A DNA stretch of 64,000 nucleotides from Adineta ricciae (GCA_905250025.1 CAJNOJ010000014.1:379624-443623), one strand, 5' to 3'. Positions 23,810 through 36,862 are shown, counted from the stretch's first letter. Notes: generated by a model from the sequence alone, not told the origin. Numbers and translations are program-made.

Positions 23810-26368
23810 ATGTTTATACAATTCGTTGTGGTTCTGTTCGTTATTCAACGCTGTAATGGGGTTACTAGTCCCGTTTCGCCATTTACGACTTATCAACATA
23901 CAGTTGAACTTCAACCAAATGTGTCTGATCTTTGGTGGACAATCAATGAAGCAAATCAAACGATTCTCTTTGAGTTGCATATCAAAACAACCGGATGGAT
24001 TGCCTTAGGTATTAGTCCAGGTAGGAAATTTAAACGTTCATCGAATGCGAGCAAAGAAATTGACTTTTTTTAGCCGGAGGAATGACCGGTGCTGATATTG
24101 GTGTCGGATGGGTTGAACAAAGTGGAACAGTGCGCTTCCTAGTAAAAAACTTCGTCGTTTTGAATAATTCGGAAAGATAATTTTGCATTATTTTCAGGAT
24201 GAATATGCAACAACATTTACACTACCATTGCTAGACAACAGCACTGATTGGTTTGCTTTGCAAGGTCGAGAACAGAATGGCTGGACTGCCATTCAGTTTA
24301 CACGCGCTCTTGATACATGTGATTCTATGGATGTAGCAATTCAAGTAAATAATCAAGCATCATTATTCTCATACTTGCTAGAGTTGAGTCAAGTGTAGCT
24401 TATAGTACATATCACAAGAAAACGCTAGTTCTTTGACAATAGAATTTTGTAAGGATGAGTAGTAATTGACTTTCTATATAGTCTGGCACTAATCATCTGA
24501 TCTTTGCATATGGTCTGGTAGATCCAACTTGGAATACTACCAGTAACCCTATAACTTACCATCAAACTCGCAGAGGTTCATATTCACTATCTCTGCGATC
24601 ATACAGTGATCCACCATTGGAAAGTAAATTCGCTACATTGAATTACTTTGATTTTCGAATGAACAACGTATGTTTCAATGCTTTCACTTCCTATTCGTTT
24701 CTCTTATCTTCTCATTTTTACATAGTATACTATTCCAGCACAAGATACCACGTATTACTGTAAAGTTTTCAGAGCACCAACTAATTATACCACAAAGCAA
24801 CACGTTATCGCCGTATGTATGAATCCTTTCATTGGAAGTTATCTGTTTCTTTTTTGCAGAATAAAATGTTACTCAATTCTACTGATATATCAAAAATTCA
24901 TCATTTATTAATGTATGAATGTGATTCGACAGTTACATTCAACGATTCAAATCTACCGAGTGACATATGTGAAAATATTTACAACAAAATCGGAGCTTGC
25001 ATGTTTAATATTGCTACTGGTTGGGCTGTCGGCGGAGATGTGGTAAGAATCCGAGGATAAAATCTATCAACTAAGACAATCAAATGTTAACATATAGATG
25101 TCTGAATTTCCTTCGGATGCCGGTTATCCAATCGGTGGCAATGCCACTGTTAAATACTATGTCGTTCAAATGCATTATACTAACTCAGATTTATGCACAA
25201 GTAAGAATCACACTTGCGATAATTATGAGTGATGTCCTTCGCAGATTGTCAGGACAGTTCCGGTCTTCGATTTTATGTAACTGATGCACTACGGAAATAT
25301 GACATTGGTTACCTAACATTTGGAACAGATACAGACGCACTTAGTTTAACAATTCCACCACAAGTTGAAACGTTTTCCGTAGATACCTATTGCCCAGCGT
25401 CAGCAACTGCGGTATGTTTAAAAGCACCGCTTTCGTATCTAACCTAATTGATATCTATTGAAGCTTTTCCCAGCCAGTGGAATTACTATAATAAACGCAT
25501 TTCCCCATACGCATCTGCAAGGTAAGTTTAAGATTTGTATGGAGTTTGAAATTTAAATAATCGGTGGCAATAGGAAAAAGTATATGGACAAAAATCATTC
25601 GAAATAAAACTGCTGTTGGATACCTATTCAATGCTGAAACATATGATTTCAATTATCAGTTTAACAATCGTCTTCCGAACCGAATAACGATCTATCCTGT
25701 AAATATCATTTACACATGATTGATTCAACGTAAATATTAATAAAAATAATTTCAGGGCGACGAGTTCAGTACACGTTGCGTTTACAACACAATGAACAAG
25801 AACACAACGACGTTTGTAAGAGAAGGATTTGTTCGGTATTACTAACTGAATATCTTTCCATTCAGGGCGGTGAAAGAACAGTAGATGAAATGTGTCTCCA
25901 TATGTTTACCTATTTCCCTCGCATGGAAAATATGTCTCTATGTCTATCATTTATTTACTCAGGATCTTGGGCGAATTTCTTAGGAATAAACACGTAAGAT
26001 TGACATTGAATGCTTAGAAGTCATAAGTAATCATATTTTCTAGCACTATGAATCAAACTTCAGCTGCTGTGAGAAAGATAGCTTCGAACATGACTTGGAC
26101 ATCAAACATGACCACGAAATGGCAAAACTTCTATAACAATGCTACGCGTATCACTGTGTACGGGCGCGGAATGAATTTACCATATGCCATTGTACCAAGT
26201 GTGTCAGACTATCGTGATTTGCAGAAAACGGCTTGTGTTCCGAGAGGAAGTATTATCAATACATCCAGTGCTACACGGACAATCCATTTTGGTATATGGC
26301 ATGTACTAATCATAAGTACTTCAGTTCTTTCATTTTTAACCAAAATGAATAGTCAGCACATGAAATGA
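23810..26368 (+). CDS. MOXD1-like copper monooxygenase (DOMON + Cu2 monooxygenase)
   Basis: Member of the dopamine beta-hydroxylase/PHM family, a copper- and ascorbate-dependent hydroxylase of the secretory pathway. Thirteen exons: 23810-24020, 24074-24141, 24198-24344, 24482-24667, 24726-24812, 24860-25042, 25098-25200, 25245-25411, 25464-25521, 25574-25698, 25756-25815, 25866-25993, 26044-26368; 615 aa, against about 613 for human MOXD1. A signal peptide (MFIQFVVVLFVIQRCNG) and a DOMON domain (WWTINEANQTILFELHIKT) precede the two copper domains. Ligand motifs are present: IHHLLMYEC (His-His), VQMHYTN, FPHTHLQG (HxH) and VDEMC (the Met ligand). A hydrophobic C-terminal tail may anchor it. 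Substrate unknown. AATAAA follows at about 26430. Confidence 0.92.
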
Positions 26369-26558
26369 TCTGTGACAAAGTAATGAATGATTTAAACTGT
26401 CCTCGTTTGCTTTTGATATTTTGGAAACAAATAAAATTCAATCTTACTGCATCATCTTTGAAGGATCGGTTTACTATTTATTGTTTATTTTAAAGTAGTT
26501 ATCATTTTTGATTATGTCGTGAATATGAACATATGAAAAAAAAAGATGTTCTCGCATC

Positions 26559-27517
26559 TTATGATGTGTTCGATGTGTCGTCTGGTGTTGAATTCGATGC
26601 TGTTTCTGCATCTTTCTTATTTTTCTTTGATTTCTGTTGTTGATTATTTCCTCCACCACATTTCAGACAGTCCGTCATTAATTTTAAGTGACCAGTGATT
26701 GGATCTAATTGATCATTTGTACCAAAAATACCGAGACATGTGATTGATCCACTTGCTATCTCTGTTCGGCCAGCATCACGAATAATCGATGTTAAAACAG
26801 ATTTATGAACTGATACACGTTGTTGAATATCCAATAATTCTTCTGCTGAATTCGCACGAACGACAATCTTCTTTTGTCCAGATATACTCCAAAAATTCAA
26901 AGCCATCAAACGTCGATTAAGAATCTGTTGATATAAATCAATTGCAGAATGAGCTACTTGCGCTGCAAGTTTGCCTGAACTCATAGGAAGAGAGCCATTT
27001 ACAACGAATAACATTTTATATGTGAGCATGTTTGCGTCAGTTGTATCTGTATCCGTTGGTATTACATTCTGAACAAAAAATAAAGCATATCTACAATTAA
27101 GCAATATTAGCATACGCGTGAACTCTCATAATATTAGTGACCGACGACGTTTTATTTATTCGAGAGAAACTTGGTGAGCAAAGCTATTCTACCTACCGAT
27201 TCGTAAGGTGTTTCAGTAACTTGTTCTATGCTCGCTCCACTAGTTGATGTTGAAGATTCTGGAGGAATAAAGGATGGATCGCCTAAAACAATAGCCAATG
27301 CTTCTTCCAAACTTCGATTATTAACAAGTCTCAACGCCTGAAAAACAGAAATCATCCGTAGGAAAAGGACTGAAATTTTCGAACAAAGAACCTGTCTGGC
27401 GTCATCCTTGTGAATTCCCATCTCAATTAAACTCGCGAAATATTCTTGATTAATGTCATGGTCTGTGTAAGAAGAAGAAGAAGCTGCTGCAGCTGCTGGT
27501 GGACCCCCTTCTGCCAT
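26559..27517 (-). CDS. UBA-domain peptidyl-tRNA hydrolase 2 (Pth2 family)
   Basis: Hydrolyses peptidyl-tRNA released from stalled ribosomes. Three phase-0 exons on the minus strand, 27517-27392, 27337-27197 and 27068-26559, give 258 aa. Residues about 20-70 form a UBA domain (FASLIEMGIHKDDARQ joined to ALRLVNNRSLEEALAIVL). The Pth2 domain follows from about residue 105: KMLFVVNGSLPMSSGKLAAQ, VAHSAIDLY, KIVVRANSAEELL, IIRDAGRTEIASGS and DPITGHLKLM, with the conserved GK, His and DAGRT residues. The C-terminus is a Lys-rich then Ser/Thr-rich tail. Human PTRH2 has a membrane anchor instead of UBA, so this arrangement differs. A ubiquitin link to ribosome quality control is inference. Confidence 0.9.
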
Positions 27518-27898
27518 AATAGTTTTGACTAAATCTGAAAGAATGATGTCGAAGTGTCATATATTTATCCAAACGAGTATTTCTTGCGCAAATATGACGC
27601 AATGCTGGTTCTTCTATGACATCATTATCTTCAATTAAACAAGATCGAATCGGTTTATCAAGTTATTATTAAAATTAGAGTACTTATAAATAGACAAACA
27701 CGGATACTAAGTCAGCTTAGTGAATAACACAAACGAGAATAGCAACCCACGAACTTCGGACTTTAAATATGTGCATGATAGAATATGGAATCATGATGAA
27801 TTAAAAAGCAAAAAGAAGCAGAAGAAAAAGAAATGAAAAAGAAAGCAATCACATGTTTTGTATAGGTTCAGATCTTTCGAAATAGAAAAAGAAACCAT
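27518..27898. other. Intergenic, 0.4 kb
   Basis: Between two minus-strand genes; the presumed promoter of the peptidyl-tRNA hydrolase and the 3' UTR of the RUN protein. Purine-rich runs near 27805-27845. Confidence 0.5.
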
Positions 27899-30800
27899 TC
27901 ATTTGGGCGGAACTGCCGTAGATCGATACCGGGCCGATTTAGGTTTATCAACATTCAAAGATGGACGTGGAATTTTCGATTGGAATGTAGCCGTTGTTGT
28001 CGAGGACGGAGTCGTTCCAGTTGTATTCACTGTTGGCGGTGGCGATGGAGCGATAACTACAGACGGTGACATACCTCGTCTCATTGCACCTGTACGAGCT
28101 CCATTTGTCGATTTCGGAGCAGAGACAATGACAGGTTTGTTTGTAGTTGCTGCAGCTGATGCATTAGCAAATACATTGGATAAACGTGGTCGTCGAGCTG
28201 TTGCTGGCGATGCTGTTCCAGTGGTTTGTGGTTTCGACGATGGTAGTTTTGCAGTTACTGCAGAAGAAGTCTTTCGTTGCTGCGGTGTCGGTGCCGTGCT
28301 GGTTTTTGTGAATAACGAATTGATTTTGCGTGATAAGGTTGAGCGAAAATTATCGTTTGATTGAGAATTTGTAGCGGCATTTGTTGTTGCTGTTGTTGGT
28401 GATGTTGGCTGAATAATAGGTTGAGTAAAATTTCTTGAAGCACGTCTTGATATTGTCATAACCCAATCTCGTGCACTGTTTTTTGTTGAGCTCATGGTCA
28501 TTATAGATGTATTTAATTGTTCATTAACGTCAGCGGGAATCGGATCTGGTTTATAAACTAATCGAAATGCTAGTGGAGAAAGTTTTTCTAATTGAACCAT
28601 AATACGATCAAACAGCTTGAAAGTTGATTCAGATGCAACGAGAATGAGTGCTTCACGAGGCTGATAATAACGTTGGAGAATTTCTTTTTGTTTCATAAAA
28701 TGATACAACCAATTGATAAGTTCATTTTTGCTAGAAGAGAAACGGAGTTCATGTTTAACACTTCATCGGAAAAGAATGAAATTGATTTACTTTAATAACG
28801 AAAAGATAAATGCTTGAAATTTATACAGCCAATAGGGAGACGCATTTTGAGCGATCTTTTTCACTTCATGAAACACTTGAAGCGATGATCCTACAAGTGA
28901 ATAAAAGATTGTATTTCTTAGATTAAAGTTTTCCATTGACTATTAACCTTGATCAATCATGATTTCAACTATTTTCCAAATGTTGAGCTGTTTGGCTGAC
29001 GGAGCATCTTTTGCTTGTGGCTTCAGACCATGTTCAAGAATATCCTGAAGAAGTGTGCACAGGTCATCTTTCAATAATTTGTCTAATCCAGAATTATTTT
29101 CATTCGCAAGGAAAAACGACTAAATAAGATAAAATTTGTTTCTTACGTCAATGCCTACAAGCATGCTTCACTCTTACTTTTCCCGATAGTTTTATTTCAA
29201 ATACACGTTTGACAATCAGGACCGTTCTTTCGATAAAACCTAAAGAGAATTTACACGGTATAATTATTACTAAATGATTTCTTGTTTACACACCATTCAG
29301 AGTTGGATCATTTGTTGGCACTAATGTTACTGTTGATGCATTCATTATCATTGATTGTTCAGGAGTCTTATTTTCTTTATCATTAGATGCCGTCATCGTT
29401 CCATCGATTGACTTGGCTTCATCAACGGTAGTTGTAGTAGTGGCGGGTGTCGAAGGCGCTGGTTCATTAGTATCAGGTATGATATTTACATGAGTTCTTT
29501 CCATGATTGTTTGATCATCTTCATCCTCTGGATCAGGCGCAAGACTATCAGTTTCTTGAAAGTTGAATTCATTTGGAGGACTTTCAGTAAACGAATGTAA
29601 ATGATGTATGCGATCGACGACAATGATATCCGCTGCAAGAGAAAAGATTCAATCATTTTTTTAAAATTCTGTTCGACCGTAGGAAAAGACTTACTTTGAC
29701 AACGACGCATTTCTCCATAACGTGCTGTTGGTCGTCTCGCCAACGAATCTTTATCTCCATGTAATGCAATGGCTAGTTCATCATTGACAGCTGTATCAGT
29801 ATCATCGACGAATATTTCCGGTGCAGGGTCAAATTTAATTGCTGGATTACATGGCGACATCAGATGCTTAGCAATGTTTTCGGAAAAACTAACACTTTTC
29901 TTCGTTTGATTCTGTTGTAGTAACATCAAATCATGATCTGAACGACGTCCATGAGTGTAGTCTGGTAGAACGTAGTGATTCAAATCATTCGATGAACCGG
30001 TTGTAACCATATCGGAAGGCCAGAGATTGTTCGAACGATTGGATAACATATCAGCCTCGGAAGAACGACGTTTTGATGATGGAGATGAATCCTAGAAGGT
30101 ATTCGTAGTGATACGAACGGTTTTAAATGCATATGCATTTCTTACTTGATTACTAGCTGGTTCTGGTATAACTAATGTTGGTGCTGGTGATTTTCTATCT
30201 TGTAACATAGCTTGAATATCACATGAACTCGCTCTCGATCCGTGTTTGAGACAAGATTTTAGAGTTGATGCTTGCTGTTGTTGCTGTTGCTTGATTGGAT
30301 AGGATGAAGGGGGTGGTAATTTCATCTTAATTACTGTTGGTGCCTCACTCGATCCATTGATGACGGCGGAGGCTGGTACAGCGGCGAATGTTTTGCGTAA
30401 TTGAGGACTGTAGAAAACGCCTAATGGCTCCGTTGAATGTTTGCTGTTCTTATATCGTTTTATTGCTTTAAGTGTTCGAGGTCTCTCGGGTTCTTGTTGG
30501 CTAACTGTTGAAGACGATGACGCGTATGTTGGATTCATAGTTGATGAAGATGGTACTGGTGTATTTGCAGATAGTGGCGATGGGGATGTCGTACGTGATC
30601 GAGGTAATTCTTTTGAATATTGTGAAATAAACGCAAGATCAGGAAGAGATTTATGTATTGATGACGATGAATTAGGAAATGGTGATGGTCGTGAAGGAAC
30701 ATTCAAATGATTCGACGATTGTGAATCAGTGTTTGTTGATAGGTAGTCGTATGATTCGGATTTAGGAGCTAGAAAGCGAAAAATGAACATTCAATTTCTT

Positions 30801-32085
30801 CATTTGACAGAGAATAGCATACGTATAGTTGGTGTAGGTTGAAAACGACTGTTCATTTGACTGTTCGATGTAGAATCCAAAAAGATAGATGTTTGAATAG
30901 CTTGATCAGTGCCAGAACTGACTTGTGATGACGATGGGCGAGCCAGCCGTGGCACTTGCTTTTGCTGATAAGATGCTCTCGACTTTTCTGGCATCATTCT
31001 TTCGCCTGATATGGTCATATTATCCGGATCATTGGGCACAACTGAGTCACTTTGCTGTCGATAGAATTGAAATGCACTGCGTGGTGTATTTATGGACGTG
31101 GCCGCAGCACTTTGTGATTTTTGCTGAAAAATTTTATACAAACTCAAGGGTGATTGAGGTCGAGTTTCTTTCGTTTCAATGCCTGATGTTGTTCGCTGAC
31201 TGTCTTTCATACGTCTCAAAGATGCGGACGACGACGATGATGTCGTGGAAGAATTGGGTGATGTGTTGCTTGCAGTATTAGTTGGTAGTTGTTGTTGAGG
31301 AGAAAATGATGTTGGATGCGATTGGGAACGAATAAATGCAGTCTGTTGATGAACAATTCCAGTTGTTGGTGTCGGTTTTTGATCATCTTGTTCCATCGAT
31401 TGTTCTAAAGCATTCACTGAAGAACGCATTGACCAATCATTCATGTTATTAGCAACATTTGAAGATATTCCATCATCTGATAACATCGAAGCAGTTTGAA
31501 AACTAAGATGACATATAGCAAAAGCAAGTTTCTCTATGAAAACAGATTGACTTACTCGGTTGATCGATGCCGATGTTGATGGTGATGATGGTGATGTTTA
31601 TGTTTATGAGATTTGCCCAGTTTCGGATCAATATGTTGCGCTTTGTCAGTACTAAATGTTAATCGATAGTTAGCGCGCGTATCGTATTGATCATCCCATG
31701 TGAAACCACCGTCTTGATCCATCAATAAACTTTGTTCAACTGGTGGAGTTTGCTGTTTTTTCGCGTCATCATTTTCAAAAATATCACGTTGATTAAAAAG
31801 ACTATCCATCGATAAATTTTCATTGTTTAATAGCTCACCTGTATTGGTTAACGAGATACTTTTCAGGAGGAAATTATCTTCCGGTGTATCATCGATGCCC
31901 ATCGCATCGGACGATACAGCTGTAAAAGATTTTGTGATAAGTTCTTGACGATTACGATTACTTAAAATATCTTCGAAGTTATCCAAATCAAGTGTTTGTT
32001 TTTCGAGATTTCTTATCAACTGTTCAACATTCTCCAGATGAGCAGACGAAGTAAGTAATAAAGGGTTAATCGTTGAATCGTCCAT
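27899..32085 (-). CDS. RUN-domain protein, RUSC/iporin-like
   Basis: Probable adaptor linking small GTPases or kinesin cargo in membrane traffic. Nine exons on the minus strand: 32085-31556, 31502-30823, 30768-30146, 30091-29695, 29632-29294, 29239-29178, 29119-28948, 28890-28791, 28730-27899, giving 1244 aa. The first 850 residues are low-complexity, rich in Ser, Gln and Pro, with a His-rich run (KHKHHHHHHQHRHR) near residue 170. The RUN domain runs from about residue 860 to 1030: ERTVLIVKRVFEIKL, LKDDLCTLLQDILEHGLKP, IWKIVEIMI, YWLYKFQAFI, ELINWLYHFM, and RYYQPREAL followed by LSPLAFRLVY, which is typical of RUSC1/2. No C-terminal SH3 domain is seen, unlike vertebrate RUSC; the tail is Thr/Pro/Ala-rich and basic. 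The overlapping 168-codon plus-strand ORF at 27858 is antisense noise. Confidence 0.82.
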
Positions 32086-32307
32086 TGCAGGATTTTCTTC
32101 GTATTCTTAATGATTGTTCGGAATGGCAAAATGGAATGTCATGAGAAGAAACAGAGACCGCGGGTCTAAAACAGAAAGAAAAATTGTCTTTCTTTTCTAT
32201 ATACAAATAAAATAATATCATTCCACTATGAGATATGTATGAGAATAAATAGACGAAAAAATAGGGTTTTTTACTCTTTAATATAAACAAAAAAGAAAAC
32301 TCAGCAG

Positions 32308-35300
32308 TCAGTTAAAATCAATTAAATTCGATCCATGTGTTTCCGTTGATTGGAAAGAAGGATAGAGACTAGCTTCTGGCGCCACCAATGGATCGAAATC
32401 TGCCGCTAATGACAAGTGAGAAGCATGTTGCACCGGATGAGTAGTTCTAGGATTCATTCGCGTATTTGTACCATACGTTGTTTGAATACTTCTCAGGACA
32501 TTATTCACACAATTCGTAGGAATATGTTCATTGAGTGATGGATGACGATCAGCTACGTTGATATCCGAACGAAATAGCACTGCACTCGATTCATTCAGTG
32601 GGTCGAATTGTTGAACAAGAGTTTTGATTTCTGTTTGTTCTTCACCATATTCCTCTCGAGGATCGATGCGTTTGCCATCGAAGATTTGAACTTTATATTG
32701 AAGTTCACTTTGTAATTGTTTGATTTTCGAGTCAATTTTTGGTGATGAACGCGATGGTTCAGCAACTGAAGGTACTTGAACAACATCTAACATGATGGGA
32801 GATGGTAATAATAAATTCTAAACAACAGAATGAACATTGATTGGAGATAAAGGAAGAAGATGAGTTGTACTTCGTCAGTATCAAAATCGATTAGGGAATT
32901 CGCTTTTGATGGATCGAGTCCAGGTGTCGTCGAGCGTGAAGATGAAGACGTCAATGTACCGGAATGATTTGACTAAAAGAAAAGCAATTGAAATCGATTT
33001 TCTAGAACAAAAACCGTTTGGAAATTTACCTGTGGCAGCGCCAGATGATTCGATTCGATCTAAATCATCACGAGAATCGCAAATATGTGTCACTATTTGA
33101 AACTTACGGACTCCTCGACTTTCCGTCGGATTACATCATTGATCTACAAACAGAAAAACAAGTTACTTTGCGTACATCTCACTCTCAACTCACATCGAAC
33201 GAAGTCATATTTGTTTTCACTGCTGATGCTTCACTCACAACCTTTTGTCCAGCTTTATTGATCTAAATAGAAACGAATTCTGCTACGAATAAGTTCTCTT
33301 CCGTTGTTTATCACTTACAGCCGTCTGTAACCTTTCTGCTTTATTCTGTACTTGTTCAATGAGAGGATTTGCTGCCTAAATCAAAAGTTATTATGTTCAT
33401 ACATACAGAAATTCCTATGATTGATATGAGCGGTTAAGGAAGCGAAGCCTTAGAGATAAGCGATACCTCATTTCTTTCATCGATTACAATTTTTCGATTG
33501 GAAGTGTAGGTAATAGTCGTATGTCGAGTGCTGTCTTTAACATTCTACGAAAACTCTTTTTCATATATGTATTTCCAAGCAAAGATGTCAAAGGTGAAAC
33601 GAAAAGAGTTCGAACACATATGACTTACTTTTTCCAGAATTTTGTAGATTTTCTTATTGGCTCGCGTCTAAAATGAATAGACAAATCATAAAACAATCGT
33701 AGTAAGTTCATAGGGTATTGTTTCTGATACAGAACAATCAACTCATGCGAACAGTACAATGCCTGAGGGATAATTGATTAGAAAAAAGACCAAAAGGAGA
33801 CTACTCAGTATAGATTATATCGAATAATGTTCGTTTAGGTAGAACGTGAATGATCTACTTACTTGTTTCGATTGTTCGAGATTTCTAACTTCGATATCAA
33901 ATTCATCCATTTCAGTCTCGTGTGTAAATTTAACATGAGTTCGATACCGAGAAAGCTAAATATTCGAATGACAAATTCAATTTCATGTTATGTTTAGTTT
34001 TACTTGTTCAAACATTTGTGTATTGACGATTGAAGACATAAAATTATATAAATCTGATCCGTGATATTGTTTCAAATAAACATCTCTATCAAAATCTAAT
34101 TTATCATTTTTCTCGACGAATCCACTTGCATAATTTCCTATTTAATCAAAAGCAAAACTGACTTATCGAATACGTGTAATCGAAGCTTCTTTTACCAATT
34201 ACAAATGCCAATGTCCGAAGGAAAACTCTCGCTAAATGATCACCAGCCAATTGTGATGATTGCTGAATATCTTTTCTCATCTGACGTACTAATTGTTTTG
34301 GGAATAGATTCAGATCATTGTATTGAGACTCGATTGTTCGATTATCGATATTGACGATCACGACATCGCCTAGTTCATTGCGATTCAATTTCGAATAGAG
34401 ACTGGAGTGAATTCCAATGATATACGGTGCTGAGCATTGCGCTGTCCATGTCATCGATTCGGGAAGAATTGGCAAGAATATGTTTTGCCTTGAATAAGAG
34501 AACAAACAAGTTTCGTATTGTTCAATGAGTGAATGTTTTTCTTACCAATGCATCGGATTAATTAAATGTAAACATCCACAAGCACATGCTAATCAATGAC
34601 AAAAGGAAATCTTTCGGTTAGAAATTTCTTTTTTTTTCGTTTTAGCATCGAACTGACCGGTTAGATGGAACAATTTAGATGATATGAATAAAATTCGTCG
34701 CTCGAAAAGTAAATGTGAAAATAAACGTAACATGTTATCAGGTCCCAAACAGGAAAATAACACGGAAAAATTACGCTACAAGAAATCTGATAATTTACTA
34801 TGAATGTTTTACGAAGATACATACATTTGATAATGTCGAAGGCAATTTACGAAGATCAGGTCGAGAGTATGTATAAACCTAAAGGATATCATCAACTATT
34901 TCGACTGTCTTATGTATAAATTTAATACATACACTTGAAAGACTAGTAATTTCAATGGTTTCTCTGCCAGAATTATTATGAAATTCTTTAGAAGACAATA
35001 GTTTATGGTTGTATAAAGATGAGAGAAATGTTTCCACTTCTGTAGTCTTTGAAATAAACAAAATAAATTAATCTCTAACAGAAAGATAAACAAAAGAACT
35101 TTACTGATTTCGAATTGATAATTTGTGATAAATCATTAAGAATATTATAGAATATTTCAAACCATGGATAATAACTATAAGAGAAAATCTTTGATATTAT
35201 CTTCGGTGAGAATCTTTGCTTATATTTCTACCTGATTAAACATAAACACGTTGATTCGCGATTCGATCGACGACAATAACCAAACCGGAATAAAGTCCCT

Positions 35301-35689
35301 GTTGAATCAAGAATGACAAATGTGAAATGTTCACTTTGATCATCACTAGAACGAAACCAACGATCAAAGAAAACCATCGGTGCGCTTTTCCATACGGCGG
35401 AATTTGACAAGGATATGCAAAATTAGCTGCTGTTTTGAGAATCGGATCTGAGAAATCATCGGGATATTTGACTAAGATTTCTGGTGCTAAAACCAAATAT
35501 AGTTCGTGTTTTATTTTTGATAATGATCCCACTTACGTTCTTTATTGATCGGCTCATGAATTTCGAGAAAGACTTCGAAAAGATGTTCAGGTGATTGTCT
35601 AAAACAGCTTGTGAAAAACACATAGATCTGCATGGAATTTCCAACCTGATGCGAGATTCAACTTCCTTTGTGATAAAACTCGAAGCCAT
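32308..35689 (-). CDS. DENND1: DENND1/connecdenn, Rab35-type guanine exchange factor
   Basis: Activates Rab35 on clathrin-coated endocytic membranes. Twenty-one exons on the minus strand; the upstream ones are 35689-35646, 35598-35537, 35486-35396, 35345-35232, 35174-35105, 35046-34933, 34878-34825, 34775-34658, 34588-34546, 34488-34196, 34137-34004, 33955-33863. After an exon from 33762 whose donor is uncertain come 33667-33629, 33544-33467, 33375-33319, 33262-33239, 33143-33108, 33059-33030, 32972-32871, 32817-32308; about 710 aa. The uDENN (SRIRQSPEHLFEVFLEI, YPDDFSD, FTFVILDS), DENN (MLRLFSHLLFERRILFIS, PYII,GIHSSLYSKL, LGDVVIVNID) and dDENN (HLARVFLR, DLYNFMSSIVNTQMF) regions are all visible. 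The tail carries FDPL twice and LIDF twice, resembling adaptor/clathrin-binding peptides. Its 5' end overlaps another gene's last exon. Confidence 0.88.
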
Positions 35690-35859
35690 TTATCAAAATA
35701 GGCACATTCGTCTACGAGAACAATACTTGATAGTTCAGGTAGTGTTTTACCTGTTGCCTTTCAATTTCCATAATAAGTCACACACCTTTCTCTAACAAAA
35801 CAAAGTCGCCCATTGGTTCTGTCACTCCAACCAATCGGAAACCATCTGTGACGCATATT
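35599..35859 (-). CDS. 3' coding end of an unidentified gene, overlapping the DENND1 start
   Basis: Two candidate terminal exons on the minus strand: 35859-35786 and 35750-35599, joined G|GT across a 35-nt intron (short for this window). They read ICVTDGFRLVGVTEPMGDF, then LLEKGKTLPELSSIVLVDEC, then AYFDKWLRVLSQRKL and GWKFHADLCVFHKLF before TAG. The residue pattern looks like a genuine folded protein, but I do not recognise the family. The last exon runs in a different frame through all of DENND1 exon 1 and intron 1. Its stop TAG contributes the AG acceptor of DENND1 exon 2. Upstream exons probably lie in 36000-37050. The join to them is not resolved, because the phase of the exon at 35859 needs two bases that I could not place. 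Confidence 0.5.
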
Positions 35860-36862
35860 CTATAAAAGTAATTTTTTAAACAAAATAAATATTTTATTTG
35901 ATGATTTTCCTATAAGAAAAAAAAAGCCATGGTGAAAATTTATTAGCATATATTTTTTTTGACATGATGAATCATTCCGAGAATTCTTTAATGGCGAAGC
36001 GAAACACCTTTGCCATATACATTAACCGTGTAGATATATGTATGTAAAGGTAGTCCTTGAATAGCTTCATAGATAAAAGAAAGAGAAAGGTTATTCATAA
36101 CTGGCGAATAATATGATTGAATAATGTTTTTTTTTTGATAAACTGATATAATTATCTTTTCAAGAAGTAATGATTTTTTGATCGATATCAAAAAGTAATT
36201 TTCACGATTCGATACAAAGTGTGTTTTGGGCTATTAAAGGGTAACGCGCAACTTGGTGATGCGGAAAAAAATTAATCAGACAAATAGTCATTGAGAAAAG
36301 CATGATATTCACAGACCTCAATGATGGTCATATGCGAAAAGGTTACTGACATCTTCTCTCTCTCGAAAAAAACACTTGTCACTAGGAGATGTACATGAAC
36401 GAATTTATTATGATGACAAATACATAAAGACGGTTGTATCTTACGGCGATTTTGATCTTATCGTTAATACGATCGTAATGTTTTTCTAATTGAGATAAAT
36501 ATATTGATTGAATGCGAGAAGGTTGATGTTAATTTGGAATAATCAATTGCATATGACATCGATTCCTTTTGAGTTGTATCGTTTCTTACGTTCGGTTTAC
36601 AATCGTCTCGTTCGATAAAAAAATTTACCAATACCAATATTGACAAAAACCATATAATGGAGTATTTTTATGAGAATATAATTGTTATTTACCGTTATGA
36701 TCGCATATATATATGATTATTCGTTTGTCGAATCACTGCCGGAATGTTTTACGTATCGTACAAAGAAAGGACATAAAGTTTTATGGTGAAAACCGTTTCG
36801 CAAGCACTTGGATGTCAACTTAAAAATGGTTTTCAACATATGATGTGTCCATATTCACTTAC

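Noticed and set aside
27858..28364. A 168-codon plus-strand ORF opposite the RUN protein gene
   Set aside because: Antisense to a Thr/Pro/Ala-rich coding exon, which generates Val/Gly-rich open frames by codon complementarity. No other support.
30925..31281. A 118-codon plus-strand ORF opposite exon 2 of the RUN gene
   Set aside because: Antisense shadow of a low-complexity coding region.
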